Positions 8,753 through 16,819 of a stretch of 53,187 nucleotides of DNA are shown piece after piece. The notes below the pieces were generated by a model. That model made no database searches and was not told where the DNA came from. It saw only the letters and a list, made by a program, of their open reading frames with translations. Source of the stretch: Deltaproteobacteria bacterium UBA6601 (GTDB taxonomy: Bacteria; Myxococcota_A; UBA796; UBA9615). How positions within the stretch are numbered: position 1 is the stretch's first letter; each line of letters starts with the position of its first letter. Position numbers and translations under genes: made by a program. The stretch is taken from contig DJIF01000009.1 of the NCBI GenBank assembly GCA_002433485.1, forward strand, positions 1-53,187, given 5' to 3'.

Positions 8753-9949
8753 ATGAAGCACCCAGCAATCATCTTCAGCTGTAGCGTTCTGTCCCTCCTG
8801 CTGGCACCGCTCCTCGGCATCCTCCTGCAAGGCTGCTGGGAAGGCTGGCAACAACAGGACGACGACGACACCTTGCTCGACGACGACGACACCTCGGTCG
8901 ACGATGACGACACCTCGGTCGACGATGACGACAGTTCAGCCGACGACGACGACAGCACCCCACCGCCACCAAGCTGCAGCGACGACGTCCTTGAAGAGAA
9001 CGACAGCATCCCCACTGCCGCAGGTCTTACACTGGGAACCACAGGCGGCCTGATTGCCTGCCCTGAAGACTCCGACTACTTCGCGGTCAGCGTCCCGCTT
9101 GAACAGCAGCTCATCGTCAGCACCGCCTTCGCCCATGCAGCAGGCGACATTGACGTTGAGGTCATTGCACCCGACGGCGGCCAGTTCTATGGCAACAGTA
9201 CCGACAACAACGAAGAGGTGATCACCGAGGCGAGCACCGGCACCGGGCTGTTCACGATCAAGGTGCACCTCTATTCCGAGAGCGACGCGGTACCTGGCAA
9301 CAACTACAGCCTTACCCTCAGCAGCCAGCCCTTTGTTGGTGGCGACGACGACGATGACGATGATGACGACGCCAACTGCATCGGCCCCCCCAATGTTGCG
9401 GCCAGTGTCAGCCTGATGGACGGCGCCCAAAACCCGACTACATTGCTCTCAGTAGGCGATCCGCTGACGATCAACGTTGAGTTAGAGCACCTTAGCGGCA
9501 GCAATTGGACCAGCCCCTACCTCAACAACTGCTTGTTCCTATTCCAACTGATCAACCCCGAGTATCCTGGTTTCAGCCAGACCATTGGCCGGTTGGATTG
9601 CGTCGGACAAAGGCAGTGCACCGACCCCAGTGCAAGCCCACTCTCTGAGGGCTCGGCCTGCACCCTCGATTGTGGTGCGGGCCCCTTTACTGACAGCTAC
9701 ACCCTGGCGCCCACCGGATTCGCTCCCGACCGCAACGGCAACTACGTGGCTCTTCCCTCGGGTAATTATGAACTTCTGGTCCAGCTCGACCCAACCTCAT
9801 GGCTGACTGGCATCCCTGACCAGACCTTCCTGGTGACAATCCGCGAGGGAGCGTTGGACAGCGAGTGCAGCGACAACGACGACAATGACGGCGACGGGCA
9901 GCTGGACTGCAACGACCCTGACTGTGCCGGCGTCGGCCCCTGTCCCTGA
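8753..9949 (+). CDS. Asp-rich-linker lipoprotein with PPC-like domain
   Basis: This is a predicted outer-surface or periplasmic lipoprotein of 398 aa. I chose the ATG at 8753 because it yields a clean lipoprotein signal (Lys, long hydrophobic core, lipobox LLQGC with C28). The frame is open upstream to about 8618, but that part reads as non-coding. After C28 comes a linker of repeated DDDDT/DDDDS units (coded around 8859-8955). Next is a domain resembling bacterial pre-peptidase C-terminal (PPC) domains (LEENDSIPTAAGL, then DSDYFAVSV). A second DDDDDDDD stretch leads to a beta-rich domain of about 150 residues resembling BsuPI-type inhibitor folds. The tail (SECSDNDDNDGDGQLDCNDP, ending in Cys-Pro) matches a Cys/Asp motif frequent in myxobacterial exported proteins. 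No enzymatic domain is seen. Confidence 0.8.
   Translation: MKHPAIIFSCSVLSLLLAPLLGILLQGCWEGWQQQDDDDTLLDDDDTSVDDDDTSVDDDDSSADDDDSTPPPPSCSDDVLEENDSIPTAAGLTLGTTGGLIACPEDSDYFAVSVPLEQQLIVSTAFAHAAGDIDVEVIAPDGGQFYGNSTDNNEEVITEASTGTGLFTIKVHLYSESDAVPGNNYSLTLSSQPFVGGDDDDDDDDDANCIGPPNVAASVSLMDGAQNPTTLLSVGDPLTINVELEHLSGSNWTSPYLNNCLFLFQLINPEYPGFSQTIGRLDCVGQRQCTDPSASPLSEGSACTLDCGAGPFTDSYTLAPTGFAPDRNGNYVALPSGNYELLVQLDPTSWLTGIPDQTFLVTIREGALDSECSDNDDNDGDGQLDCNDPDCAGVGPCP
8859..8955 (+). repeat. tandem GAC-rich coding repeat (DDDD linker)
   Basis: Imperfect 24-bp units built on GACGACGAC encode DDDDTLLD and DDDDTSVD-like octapeptides in the lipoprotein linker. Similar coding repeats recur on the minus strand at about 37495-37610 and on the plus strand at about 38465-38575. 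They are low-complexity protein-coding repeats. Confidence 0.75.
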
Positions 9950-9990
9950 GCGAGCGCAACCGGACCGCCACCGCAACCAGGGAGAAGCCC

Positions 9991-11667
9991 GTGAGCTACG
10001 ACCTCAATAAAATCAAGGCACCCCACGTCGCTGGCATGGCGATGCAGGCCTTCACCCTGGCGCTCGAGAACGCCGGGCTCCGCGCAGCGCTGCTCCCCAA
10101 GCTGCTGCGCGACGCTGGCTTTGAAGCCTTCCGTGATCGACGTCTGTCGGAACAGCCCTCGGTGGTACCGCAGATTGCCCGCAACCAGAGCGTTCCTGAC
10201 GTCGCTCTGACAACAGAACGACCAGAGGGTCCGCAGGGCAGCACGCCCGAAGGGAGCTTCGACTTTCTCACCTGCCACGACTTCACCACCGCCTACCTCG
10301 CTGGCCAGAGCAGCCCCGAGCAAGTAGCGCAACGGGTTCTGCAAGCCATCGACCAGGGGGACTCTATGAGTCCACCGATGCGGACCATGATCGCCAGCCA
10401 CAAAGATGACGTCATGGAGCAGGCACGAAACAGCGCAGATCGCTACCGAGACGGCAAGGTCCTGGGTCCGCTCGATGGAGTCCCCATTGCGGTAAAGGAC
10501 GAAACCGATCAGTTCCCCTACCCCACCACTCTGGGGACCTCGTTCATGAACAACCCGGTTGCGGCCGACTCAACGGTGGTTCGCCTGCTCCGGGAAGCTG
10601 GTGCGCTGCTGATTGGCAAGGCCAACATGCACGAGATAGGGCTTGGGGTTACCGGCCTTAATCCACACCACGGCACCGCTCGCAACCCCTACCACCCAGA
10701 CCACCACACTGGCGGCTCGTCCAGTGGCTCAGCTGCAGCTGTCGCCTCAGGGCTTTGCCCGATCGCCATTGGCGCCGACGGCGGTGGCTCCATCCGCATC
10801 CCGGCGTCACTGTGCGGAGCGGTCGGCCTGAAAGCAACCTACGGCCGCATCAGCGAGCACGGGGTCCCGCCCCTTTGCTGGAGCGTCGCCCATCTCGGCC
10901 CCATCGCTGCAACCGCACGAGACTGCGCCATCGCCTATCTGACCATCGCAGGCGAAGACCCCAACTACTTAGCTGGTGTCGGACAACCGGCCGCCCATAC
11001 CAACGATTTCAACAACCTTGACCTTAAGGGCCTGAACATCGGCATCTACGAACCCTGGTTTGAAGACGCCGAGCCCGACATCGTGAGCAGTTGCCGCGAG
11101 ATGATCGACCATCTCACTGGGCTGGGCGCACAGGTCATCGCCATTGAGATTCCCGAGCTTGAGCTGGCCCGACTGGCACACACCGTCTCCATTACCGCCG
11201 AAATGAACACCGCGATGGAGAGTCACTACCTGGAAGACAGCAGTCGCTTCGGTCTCGATGTGCGAACCAACCTGGCGCTGGCTAGAACCTTCACCGCCAT
11301 CGACTACGTGCGCGCTCAACAGGCCCGAACCCGCTTCAGCGCCATACTCAGCGGGGTACTGAGTGAAGTTGACGTAATCGCCTCTCCCAGCACCGGCATT
11401 ACTGCGCCTGCCATTCACCCTGGCGCGCTCAGTCACGGCGAGAGTAACCTACCGGTCCTCGGTGAGCTGATGCGCTTCGCATTCCCCGCGAACCTATCCG
11501 GATTGCCCGCCATCAGTTTCCCCTGCGGCTACAACGCTCAAGGGCTACCCATAGGCATTCAATTCATGGCGGCGGCCTGGCAGGAGCACCTGCTGCTGCG
11601 GCTCGCCCATGCTGGCGAAGCGGCGACGCTCAGGGCGGCCCCCAGAGTTCACTTTCCACTGCTCTAG
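9991..11667 (+). CDS. amidase signature family hydrolase
   Basis: This is a 558-aa amidase-signature (AS) enzyme. The Ser-cisSer-Lys triad is readable: K169 in GVPIAVKDE, cis-Ser S243 in HTGGSSSGSAAA, and the nucleophile S267 in GADGGGSIRIP. The 24-residue spacing between the two Ser matches that known for FAAH. Around 150 residues precede the triad, longer than in the shortest AS enzymes and closer to FAAH-like or plant-type amidases. No signal peptide is obvious, so a cytoplasmic location is likely. The start is GTG at 9991, preceded by AGGGAG. The substrate (fatty-acid amide, aryl amide, indole-acetamide or other) cannot be told. It is not the GatA subunit by context, since no gatB or gatC is nearby. 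Confidence 0.92.
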   Translation: MSYDLNKIKAPHVAGMAMQAFTLALENAGLRAALLPKLLRDAGFEAFRDRRLSEQPSVVPQIARNQSVPDVALTTERPEGPQGSTPEGSFDFLTCHDFTTAYLAGQSSPEQVAQRVLQAIDQGDSMSPPMRTMIASHKDDVMEQARNSADRYRDGKVLGPLDGVPIAVKDETDQFPYPTTLGTSFMNNPVAADSTVVRLLREAGALLIGKANMHEIGLGVTGLNPHHGTARNPYHPDHHTGGSSSGSAAAVASGLCPIAIGADGGGSIRIPASLCGAVGLKATYGRISEHGVPPLCWSVAHLGPIAATARDCAIAYLTIAGEDPNYLAGVGQPAAHTNDFNNLDLKGLNIGIYEPWFEDAEPDIVSSCREMIDHLTGLGAQVIAIEIPELELARLAHTVSITAEMNTAMESHYLEDSSRFGLDVRTNLALARTFTAIDYVRAQQARTRFSAILSGVLSEVDVIASPSTGITAPAIHPGALSHGESNLPVLGELMRFAFPANLSGLPAISFPCGYNAQGLPIGIQFMAAAWQEHLLLRLAHAGEAATLRAAPRVHFPLL

Positions 11668-11757
11668 GAAGCCCAAGGAACGGCCCATACACAGAGCCTT
11701 CGGCCCGCTGCAAGTCCCTGCTATGGTCTCACTCTTGAACCGCAACCTGGAGTGCAC

Positions 11758-12858
11758 ATGTCCAAGAACAGCGGCCGCATCCTGCGCAGCTCAGAGCTCA
11801 CCGAGCTGTTTCGTCACAAGGAACTTAGCCGAAGGCGCTTTGTAGCCAGGGCCGCTACCATTGGTGCGGGGCTACCGCTGGCCGCCGCGCTGCCCGGCTG
11901 CACCACCTCCACCGAGCCGGAGCCTACCGCACCACCAACCAACTATCTGGTAGGGATGGCGAGCGGTGATCAATACACATCCACCCTGCGAGCTGCTCTC
12001 AACGAGACAGTAGGCAGGGAACAGCTTGGCTTCATAGAGACCGGCGAGACCGTCTACCTCAAGGTCAACAGCAACTCGGGCGACTACTACCCCTATTCAA
12101 CCCGACCCAAGATGGTGCAACGGCTCACTGAATGGGCCTTGGAGCAGGGGGCTGGGCGAGTAATCGTCGGTGACCGCTCTTTCTGGGGTGATCCCAACAC
12201 CTACAACAACCTCGTCGCCAACGGCATCGTGGAAGCTTCCGAGGAGGCCGGAGCGGAGCTGGTGGTGTTCGATGATGACAGCGTTGATTGGGTGGAATTC
12301 AGCGAAGACGACAACCCCGACTGGATCGGCGGCTTCCGCTACCCACTGCCGGTGGTCGAAGCGGACCACATCATCAACCTACCCGTCGTCAAGACCCACT
12401 TCATCAGCACCTTCACCATGGCCCTCAAGAACCTCATCGGCCTGGTCCATGCCGACGACCGGCGGCGCGAAGGAAACCTTGATGTACACATCACCGCAGG
12501 CAACAAGCTCTATCGCCAGATCGCCCAACTAAACCAGCGCATCACCCCAACCCTGAACATCCTCGACGGCTGGGAAGCGGTGACCCGAGGTGGCCCGACT
12601 ATCGGTGGCAACAGCGAAGAGGGAGAGCCAGGCCTGCTGGTAGTTTCGACCGACCGCATCGCCACCGACGTAGTCGGTCTGGCTATCCTCAAGCGGTTCG
12701 CCCACTCCAGCGAAGAGGTCCATGACTTCGACATCTGGGAAAATCCTCAAATCGTGGAAGCAGTCGAAGCGGGGATTGGCATTAACGGCCCCGAAGACTT
12801 TGAGATCAGCGCTCCAAGTGTGAGCGACCTCGAAGACTACCTGGACCTGATTGTCTGA
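11758..12858 (+). CDS. Tat-exported DUF362 lipoprotein
   Basis: This 366-aa protein has a twin-arginine signal (S24-R-R-R-F28) and a following hydrophobic stretch ending in a lipobox-like ALPGC (C48), so it is a candidate Tat-exported lipoprotein. The mature part is a DUF362 domain: LKVNSNSG, the VVGDRSFWGDP region, the INLPVVKTH motif, FTMALKNLIG, and the C-terminal TDRIATDVVGLAIL. DUF362 proteins are often linked to Fe-S chemistry, but no CxxCxxC ferredoxin module is present here. I chose the ATG at 11758 because GGAG lies about 7 nt upstream; a GTG at 11752 is also in frame. It lies just upstream of the nuo operon but is separated by a probable promoter and leader. Function is unknown. Confidence 0.85.
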   Translation: MSKNSGRILRSSELTELFRHKELSRRRFVARAATIGAGLPLAAALPGCTTSTEPEPTAPPTNYLVGMASGDQYTSTLRAALNETVGREQLGFIETGETVYLKVNSNSGDYYPYSTRPKMVQRLTEWALEQGAGRVIVGDRSFWGDPNTYNNLVANGIVEASEEAGAELVVFDDDSVDWVEFSEDDNPDWIGGFRYPLPVVEADHIINLPVVKTHFISTFTMALKNLIGLVHADDRRREGNLDVHITAGNKLYRQIAQLNQRITPTLNILDGWEAVTRGGPTIGGNSEEGEPGLLVVSTDRIATDVVGLAILKRFAHSSEEVHDFDIWENPQIVEAVEAGIGINGPEDFEISAPSVSDLEDYLDLIV

Positions 12859-12904
12859 GATTCGCATAGCATCAGGGACCGTTTTCGGTCATGATCCTTA
12901 AGGA

Positions 12905-12964
12905 TTGAAACAAGCACGAGCTGTACTCTGTAAAAAGACAGAGGTTCTGGTGACCACCGGAACC
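12905..12964 (+). promoter_or_regulatory. candidate nuo promoter and 22-bp dyad
   Basis: TTGAAA (12905-12910) and TGTAAA (12929-12934), spaced by 18 bp, form a plausible sigma70-type promoter about 70-100 bp upstream of nuoA. Immediately downstream, around the expected transcription start, lies a dyad at 12943-12964. Its left arm is GGTTCTGGTG and its right arm CACCGGAACC, around AC, with one mismatched pair. It could be an operator or a stable 5' mRNA hairpin. A short inverted repeat GACCG/CGGTC (12877-12890) and the palindrome ATCCTTAAGGAT (12894-12905) lie just upstream and may end the preceding gene. The promoter call is weak; the dyad is directly visible. Confidence 0.45.
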
Positions 12965-13004
12965 GCTCAGTTGCTCATTCCCATACAACCAAGCAGGCGA
13001 CCTC

Positions 13005-13391
13005 GTGGATAGCATGCTGTCCCAGTACGGGACCGTGCTGTGCTTGCTGCTCGTCGGGGTGCTCTTTGGTGCCGCACCGCTCATCATTAACTTCTTGATA
13101 TCACCGCGCAGCAGCGGTCGATATCGTGACCAGATCTACGAGAGCGGGATGCTCCCGGTAGGCTCTGCCTGGGTCAAGTTCGGGATCGCCTACTACCTGT
13201 TTGCGTTGATCTTTGTTGCCTTTGACGTGGACGTAGTCTTCCTGTTTCCGGTCGCCCTCATCTACGACGACCCACAGCTGGCCGCAAGCGCTGGCAAGTG
13301 GCGGGACTTCACCGAGATCGGCATTTTCGTCGGCATTCTCAGTCTGGCCATCGTCTACGCCTACCGAAAAGGAGTGTTCCGATGGCAGTAG
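13005..13391 (+). CDS. nuoA: NADH-quinone oxidoreductase subunit A
   Basis: This small membrane subunit of complex I (128 aa) has three transmembrane helices. It has the expected family regions: SPRSSGRYRDQIYESGMLP (the loop between helices 1 and 2), WVKFGIAYYLFALIFVAFDV, and a last helix ending in AYRKGVFRWQ. The loop lies close to the quinone channel in known structures. The start is GTG at 13005, with an in-frame ATG at 13014 as an alternative; neither has a strong ribosome site. It is the first gene of the nuoABCDHIJKLMN operon and overlaps nuoB by 10 bp. Confidence 0.96.
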   Translation: MDSMLSQYGTVLCLLLVGVLFGAAPLIINFLISPRSSGRYRDQIYESGMLPVGSAWVKFGIAYYLFALIFVAFDVDVVFLFPVALIYDDPQLAASAGKWRDFTEIGIFVGILSLAIVYAYRKGVFRWQ

Positions 13392-13927
13392 AAGAGCCGG
13401 ACTCCAAGCTGCCCATCGTCGACTCCGAAGCGGCCCAGCCAGAGCAACGAGCCGGCGGCGGGGGCGGGGGCTTCCAGCTGGCTATTCTTGACGACCTCCT
13501 GAACCAGGCTCGAGCACGCTCGCTGTGGCCGCTGACCTTCGGCCTCGCCTGCTGCGCCATCGAAATGATGGCCGCCGGGGCTGCACGCTTCGATCTGGAC
13601 CGCTTTGGCGCCGGGGTCTTCCGCCCCTCGCCGCGACAGGCCGATGTGATGATTCTCGCCGGCACCATCTCACGCAAAATGGCGCCGACCATTGTGGCCC
13701 TATGGGACCAGATGCCCGCTCCCAAGTGGGCCATCGCCATGGGTGGCTGTACGATTTCTGGCGGCCCTTTCAAGTACCCCGAGCAGTACGCCATCGTCGA
13801 AGGTGGCGACGAGTTGCTGCCCATCGACGTTTACATTCCAGGCTGCCCGCCCCGTCCAGAGGCCCTCATCAACGGCATCCTTCTGCTTGAGGAGAAGGTG
13901 AAGAAAGGACGCCGCTTTGACGGCTGA
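13382..13927 (+). CDS. nuoB: NADH-quinone oxidoreductase subunit B (cluster N2 subunit)
   Basis: This peripheral-arm subunit (181 aa) carries the terminal 4Fe-4S cluster N2, which reduces quinone. The four ligands are present: adjacent C57 and C58 in GLACCAIEMM, C123 in MGGCTISGG, and C155 in IPGCPPRPEA. The N-terminus (about 30 residues) is acidic and Gly-rich. The ATG at 13382 lies inside the end of nuoA. A longer frame extends upstream, but that part is Arg/His-rich out-of-frame nuoA sequence. The 3' end overlaps the nuoC start. Confidence 0.97.
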   Translation: MAVEEPDSKLPIVDSEAAQPEQRAGGGGGGFQLAILDDLLNQARARSLWPLTFGLACCAIEMMAAGAARFDLDRFGAGVFRPSPRQADVMILAGTISRKMAPTIVALWDQMPAPKWAIAMGGCTISGGPFKYPEQYAIVEGGDELLPIDVYIPGCPPRPEALINGILLLEEKVKKGRRFDG

Positions 13928-14609
13928 AGGCATCAAGTCCACGCTCCGCGGCCTGGTTATTCCGAACTCCCTGCTGGACGGAACAGACCGGGAGCGACGC
14001 GGCTTCGATGTTGAAGGGGAGATCAGCCCAGATGCCATCGTTGCAATTGCCAAGCTGTTCTTCGGCGCTGGCTATGGACTGGAGTGCATCACTGCCGTCG
14101 ACCAGGAGGACTTCCGAGAGCTCTGGTACCAGTTCAACATCCTAACGGGCGCTCCTCAGCGGCACCTGCTGCGGATGCAGCTGGACCAAAGTGATCAGGT
14201 GCCCTCCATCAGCCACATCTACGGGAGCGCCCGGTGGTTTGAGCGCGAAGCCTTCGACATGATGGGAGTCCAGGTACTGGGTCACCCCAACCTCAAGCGA
14301 CTGCTGTTACCTGAGGACTCCGACTTCTATCCCCTGCGGCGGGACCAATGCATCGACGAAGAGCTCCGCAAGACCCGAGAGAACCGTCGCACCAAGCGTC
14401 TGGCTGCAGCGGAAAAAGAACGGGCCAAGGCGGATGCTGAGACTGCAGCCCTCGGCGCCGCTGAAGGTAGTCGTGCAGAAGCCACTACGACCAAGGCTCC
14501 AGCTCCCGTTGAACAAGTCACCGAGGCCTCCGCCCCGACTGGTGATCCGCAGGCTGATGCGCCGACCCAGGACGCGGTCCCGGTGGTCGATAAGGGCGGG
14601 CATAGATGA
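13917..14609 (+). CDS. nuoC: NADH-quinone oxidoreductase subunit C, with extended C-terminal tail
   Basis: This is the 30-kDa-type subunit of the complex I Q-module, 230 aa. Its signature runs from HIYGSARWFEREAFDMMGVQ through GHPNLKRLLLPED to the end of the core. The start is a TTG at 13917 within the end of nuoB, preceded by GAAAGGA. No other start in this frame fits. The core ends near residue 140. The remaining roughly 80 residues are a charged Lys/Arg/Ala/Glu helix-like stretch followed by an Ala/Pro/Thr-rich tail, not part of the usual subunit. NuoC is separate from NuoD here, not fused as in E. coli. The stop overlaps nuoD by ATGA. Confidence 0.95.
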   Translation: MTAEGIKSTLRGLVIPNSLLDGTDRERRGFDVEGEISPDAIVAIAKLFFGAGYGLECITAVDQEDFRELWYQFNILTGAPQRHLLRMQLDQSDQVPSISHIYGSARWFEREAFDMMGVQVLGHPNLKRLLLPEDSDFYPLRRDQCIDEELRKTRENRRTKRLAAAEKERAKADAETAALGAAEGSRAEATTTKAPAPVEQVTEASAPTGDPQADAPTQDAVPVVDKGGHR

Positions 14610-15808
14610 GCGGGCCCTCACGCAAGCTGGCGGCCTACGCGGAACACCCGCGAACCCCGGAATTCGCGGAACTACGATTCGGCAATCTGGAACCCCACCT
14701 CATTGAGGCTCCCGACGATGGCACCTACTACCTGAACATGGGGCCCCACCACCCCTCCACCCACGGTGTACTCAGACTGGTGCTGCGGCTTGATGGCGAG
14801 AAGGTGATCGACTGCGAGCCGGTCATCGGCTACAGCCATCGCGCCCACGAAAAGATGGCTGAGCGGGGACTCTACAGTCAGTTTCTGCCCAACCCCTCGC
14901 GGATGGATTACCTGGGGGGCATGATCTACAACGTCGGCTACTGTCAGGCAGTGGAGCAGGCCTTCGGCATCTCGGTGCCCGATCGGGCGCGCTGGATCCG
15001 GACGATGGTCTCCGAGTTCAACCGCATCTCATCACACCTGCTGTGGTTCGGCGCCTTCATCATGGACCTGGGCGGCTTCACGCCCTTTCTACTGGCCTTC
15101 CAGGACCGCGAGAACATCCTCGACCTGCTCGACTCCGTTACCGGTAGCCGCCTCACCTATTGCTACGCCAATTTTGGCGGAGTCACCCTGGACCTGCCCG
15201 ACGACTTTGCGGGCCGCGCAAAAGCGCTGATAGAGACTCAACGCACACACTTTGAGACCTACAAGAAGCTGGTCACCGACAACACGATCTTCCGCAGCCG
15301 GACCGACGGCATCGGCATTATCACTCCCGAACAGGTGCACTCGTACGCAATGACGGGGCCCTGCGCGCGGGCATCTGGTGTGGACTACGACGTAAGGCGG
15401 GCAGAGCCTTACAGCATCTACAGCGAGCTGGACTTTGAGGTGCCAACCCGCACGGAAGGAGATTGCCTGGCTCGCTACCTGGTGCGCTTTGAGGAAATGG
15501 AACAGAGCCTACGCATCATCGAGCAATGTCTTGAGCGGATGCCAAGCGGACCCATCGGCCCCGACAGGCCGCTGATCCGGGTCAAAACAAAGCCAGGCAG
15601 CTACTACTTCACTTGCGAGAGTCCCCGCGGCCAGCTCGGCTGGTTCCTCCTCGCAGACAAGAACCCTGAGCCCTGGCGACTGCACGCAAGGACCCCATCC
15701 TTTTGCAACCTAAGCGCCATGATCGAGGTCCTGAAGGGCACCATGATCGCCGACACCATCGCGATCCTGGGATCCATTGACGTGGTCATGCCTGAGATCG
15801 ACCGGTAG
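14606..15808 (+). CDS. nuoD: NADH-quinone oxidoreductase subunit D (49-kDa type)
   Basis: This Q-module subunit (400 aa, normal length) forms the quinone-binding cavity with NuoB. Hallmarks are MGPHHPSTHGVLRLVL near residue 45, ENILDLLDSVTGSRLTYCYA, and the terminal GSIDVVMPEIDR, which ends like most NuoD proteins. The start is an ATG overlapping the nuoC stop. The sequence is intact, with no frameshift. Confidence 0.97.
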   Translation: MSGPSRKLAAYAEHPRTPEFAELRFGNLEPHLIEAPDDGTYYLNMGPHHPSTHGVLRLVLRLDGEKVIDCEPVIGYSHRAHEKMAERGLYSQFLPNPSRMDYLGGMIYNVGYCQAVEQAFGISVPDRARWIRTMVSEFNRISSHLLWFGAFIMDLGGFTPFLLAFQDRENILDLLDSVTGSRLTYCYANFGGVTLDLPDDFAGRAKALIETQRTHFETYKKLVTDNTIFRSRTDGIGIITPEQVHSYAMTGPCARASGVDYDVRRAEPYSIYSELDFEVPTRTEGDCLARYLVRFEEMEQSLRIIEQCLERMPSGPIGPDRPLIRVKTKPGSYYFTCESPRGQLGWFLLADKNPEPWRLHARTPSFCNLSAMIEVLKGTMIADTIAILGSIDVVMPEIDR

Positions 15809-15815
15809 CGGCCAG

Positions 15816-16811
15816 ATGCCAGCACTGATCGCCGCTTTAGAAGGGATGCTCGGCACCTGGCTGACGCAGTTCCTGCTGGGCTTCACCGCGCTAGCTGCCC
15901 TCATCACCCTCAATGCCATGTTTATGGTGTGGTTCGAACGCAAGGTATCGGCCTGGGTACAGGGCCGACTCGGCCCCATGGAACACGGCCCTCAAGGCAC
16001 CCTCCAGACCCTTCTCGATGTGATCAAGCTGCTCGGGAAAGAACCGATCATCCCGGCCAAAGTGGACCGAACCACCTTCATCCTCGCCCCCGTGGTCGCC
16101 TTCCTTCCCGCCCTGGTGCTGCTCTCCCTGCTGCCGTACAGCGAAGACCTGGTGTTCACCAATGCAGAGTCGGGAATCCTGTTGGTGTTCGCCTTTGGCG
16201 GAGTCTCGTTGATGGGCGTATTCATGGGTGGCTGGTCGTCCAACAACAAATACGCGCTGCTCGGCGGGGTGCGCGCAGTCAGCCAGAACATCGCCTATGA
16301 GCTGCCCCTGCTGCTGTCCACCATGGCGGTAGTCCTAAGTGCAGGCACCCTCAACATCAGCAAAATTGTCCAAGTCCAGACGGCAGGTGGCTTTGGCTGG
16401 TTCTTTATGTACCAGCCGTTGGCACTGATCATCTACATCATCGCTGCAACGGCGGAGACCAACCGCGCGCCCTTCGACATTCCCGAGGCCGAATCAGAGC
16501 TGGTAGCAGGCTTCCACACCGAATACCCGGCCATGGGCTTCGCGGTGTTCTTTCTGGCGGAATACACCTACATGTTCGTGGTCTGCGGAGTCGGGGCCGC
16601 GCTATTCCTCGGCGGCAACCACGGACCCTGGCTACCGGGGCCCTGCTGGTTCCTGATCAAGGTCTACTTTCTGCTGTTCCTGATGGTGATGTTTCGGTGG
16701 ACTTTCCCCAGACTTCGCTTTGACCAGCTCATGGATCTGGCCTGGAAGCTACTCATCCCTTTGTCCCTCGCCAACCTCATGGTGACCGCTCTGGTCATCA
16801 AGCTCGTGTAG
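15816..16811 (+). CDS. nuoH: NADH-quinone oxidoreductase subunit H
   Basis: This membrane subunit (331 aa, about eight helices) links the Q-module to the proton-pumping arm. Family motifs include WFERKVSAWVQGRLGP, AETNRAPFDIPEAESELVAG with its charged loop, and RWTFPRLRFDQLMDLAWK. I chose the ATG at 15816, just 7 nt after the nuoD stop. An in-frame TTG lies upstream inside nuoD but would add non-homologous residues. NuoH follows NuoD directly because nuoE, nuoF and nuoG are absent. Confidence 0.97.
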   Translation: MPALIAALEGMLGTWLTQFLLGFTALAALITLNAMFMVWFERKVSAWVQGRLGPMEHGPQGTLQTLLDVIKLLGKEPIIPAKVDRTTFILAPVVAFLPALVLLSLLPYSEDLVFTNAESGILLVFAFGGVSLMGVFMGGWSSNNKYALLGGVRAVSQNIAYELPLLLSTMAVVLSAGTLNISKIVQVQTAGGFGWFFMYQPLALIIYIIAATAETNRAPFDIPEAESELVAGFHTEYPAMGFAVFFLAEYTYMFVVCGVGAALFLGGNHGPWLPGPCWFLIKVYFLLFLMVMFRWTFPRLRFDQLMDLAWKLLIPLSLANLMVTALVIKLV

Positions 16812-16819
16812 GTGCACCC

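Noticed and set aside
8859..8955. CRISPR-like array
   Set aside because: Short-period repeats encode DDDD linkers in frame and have no unique spacers of constant length.
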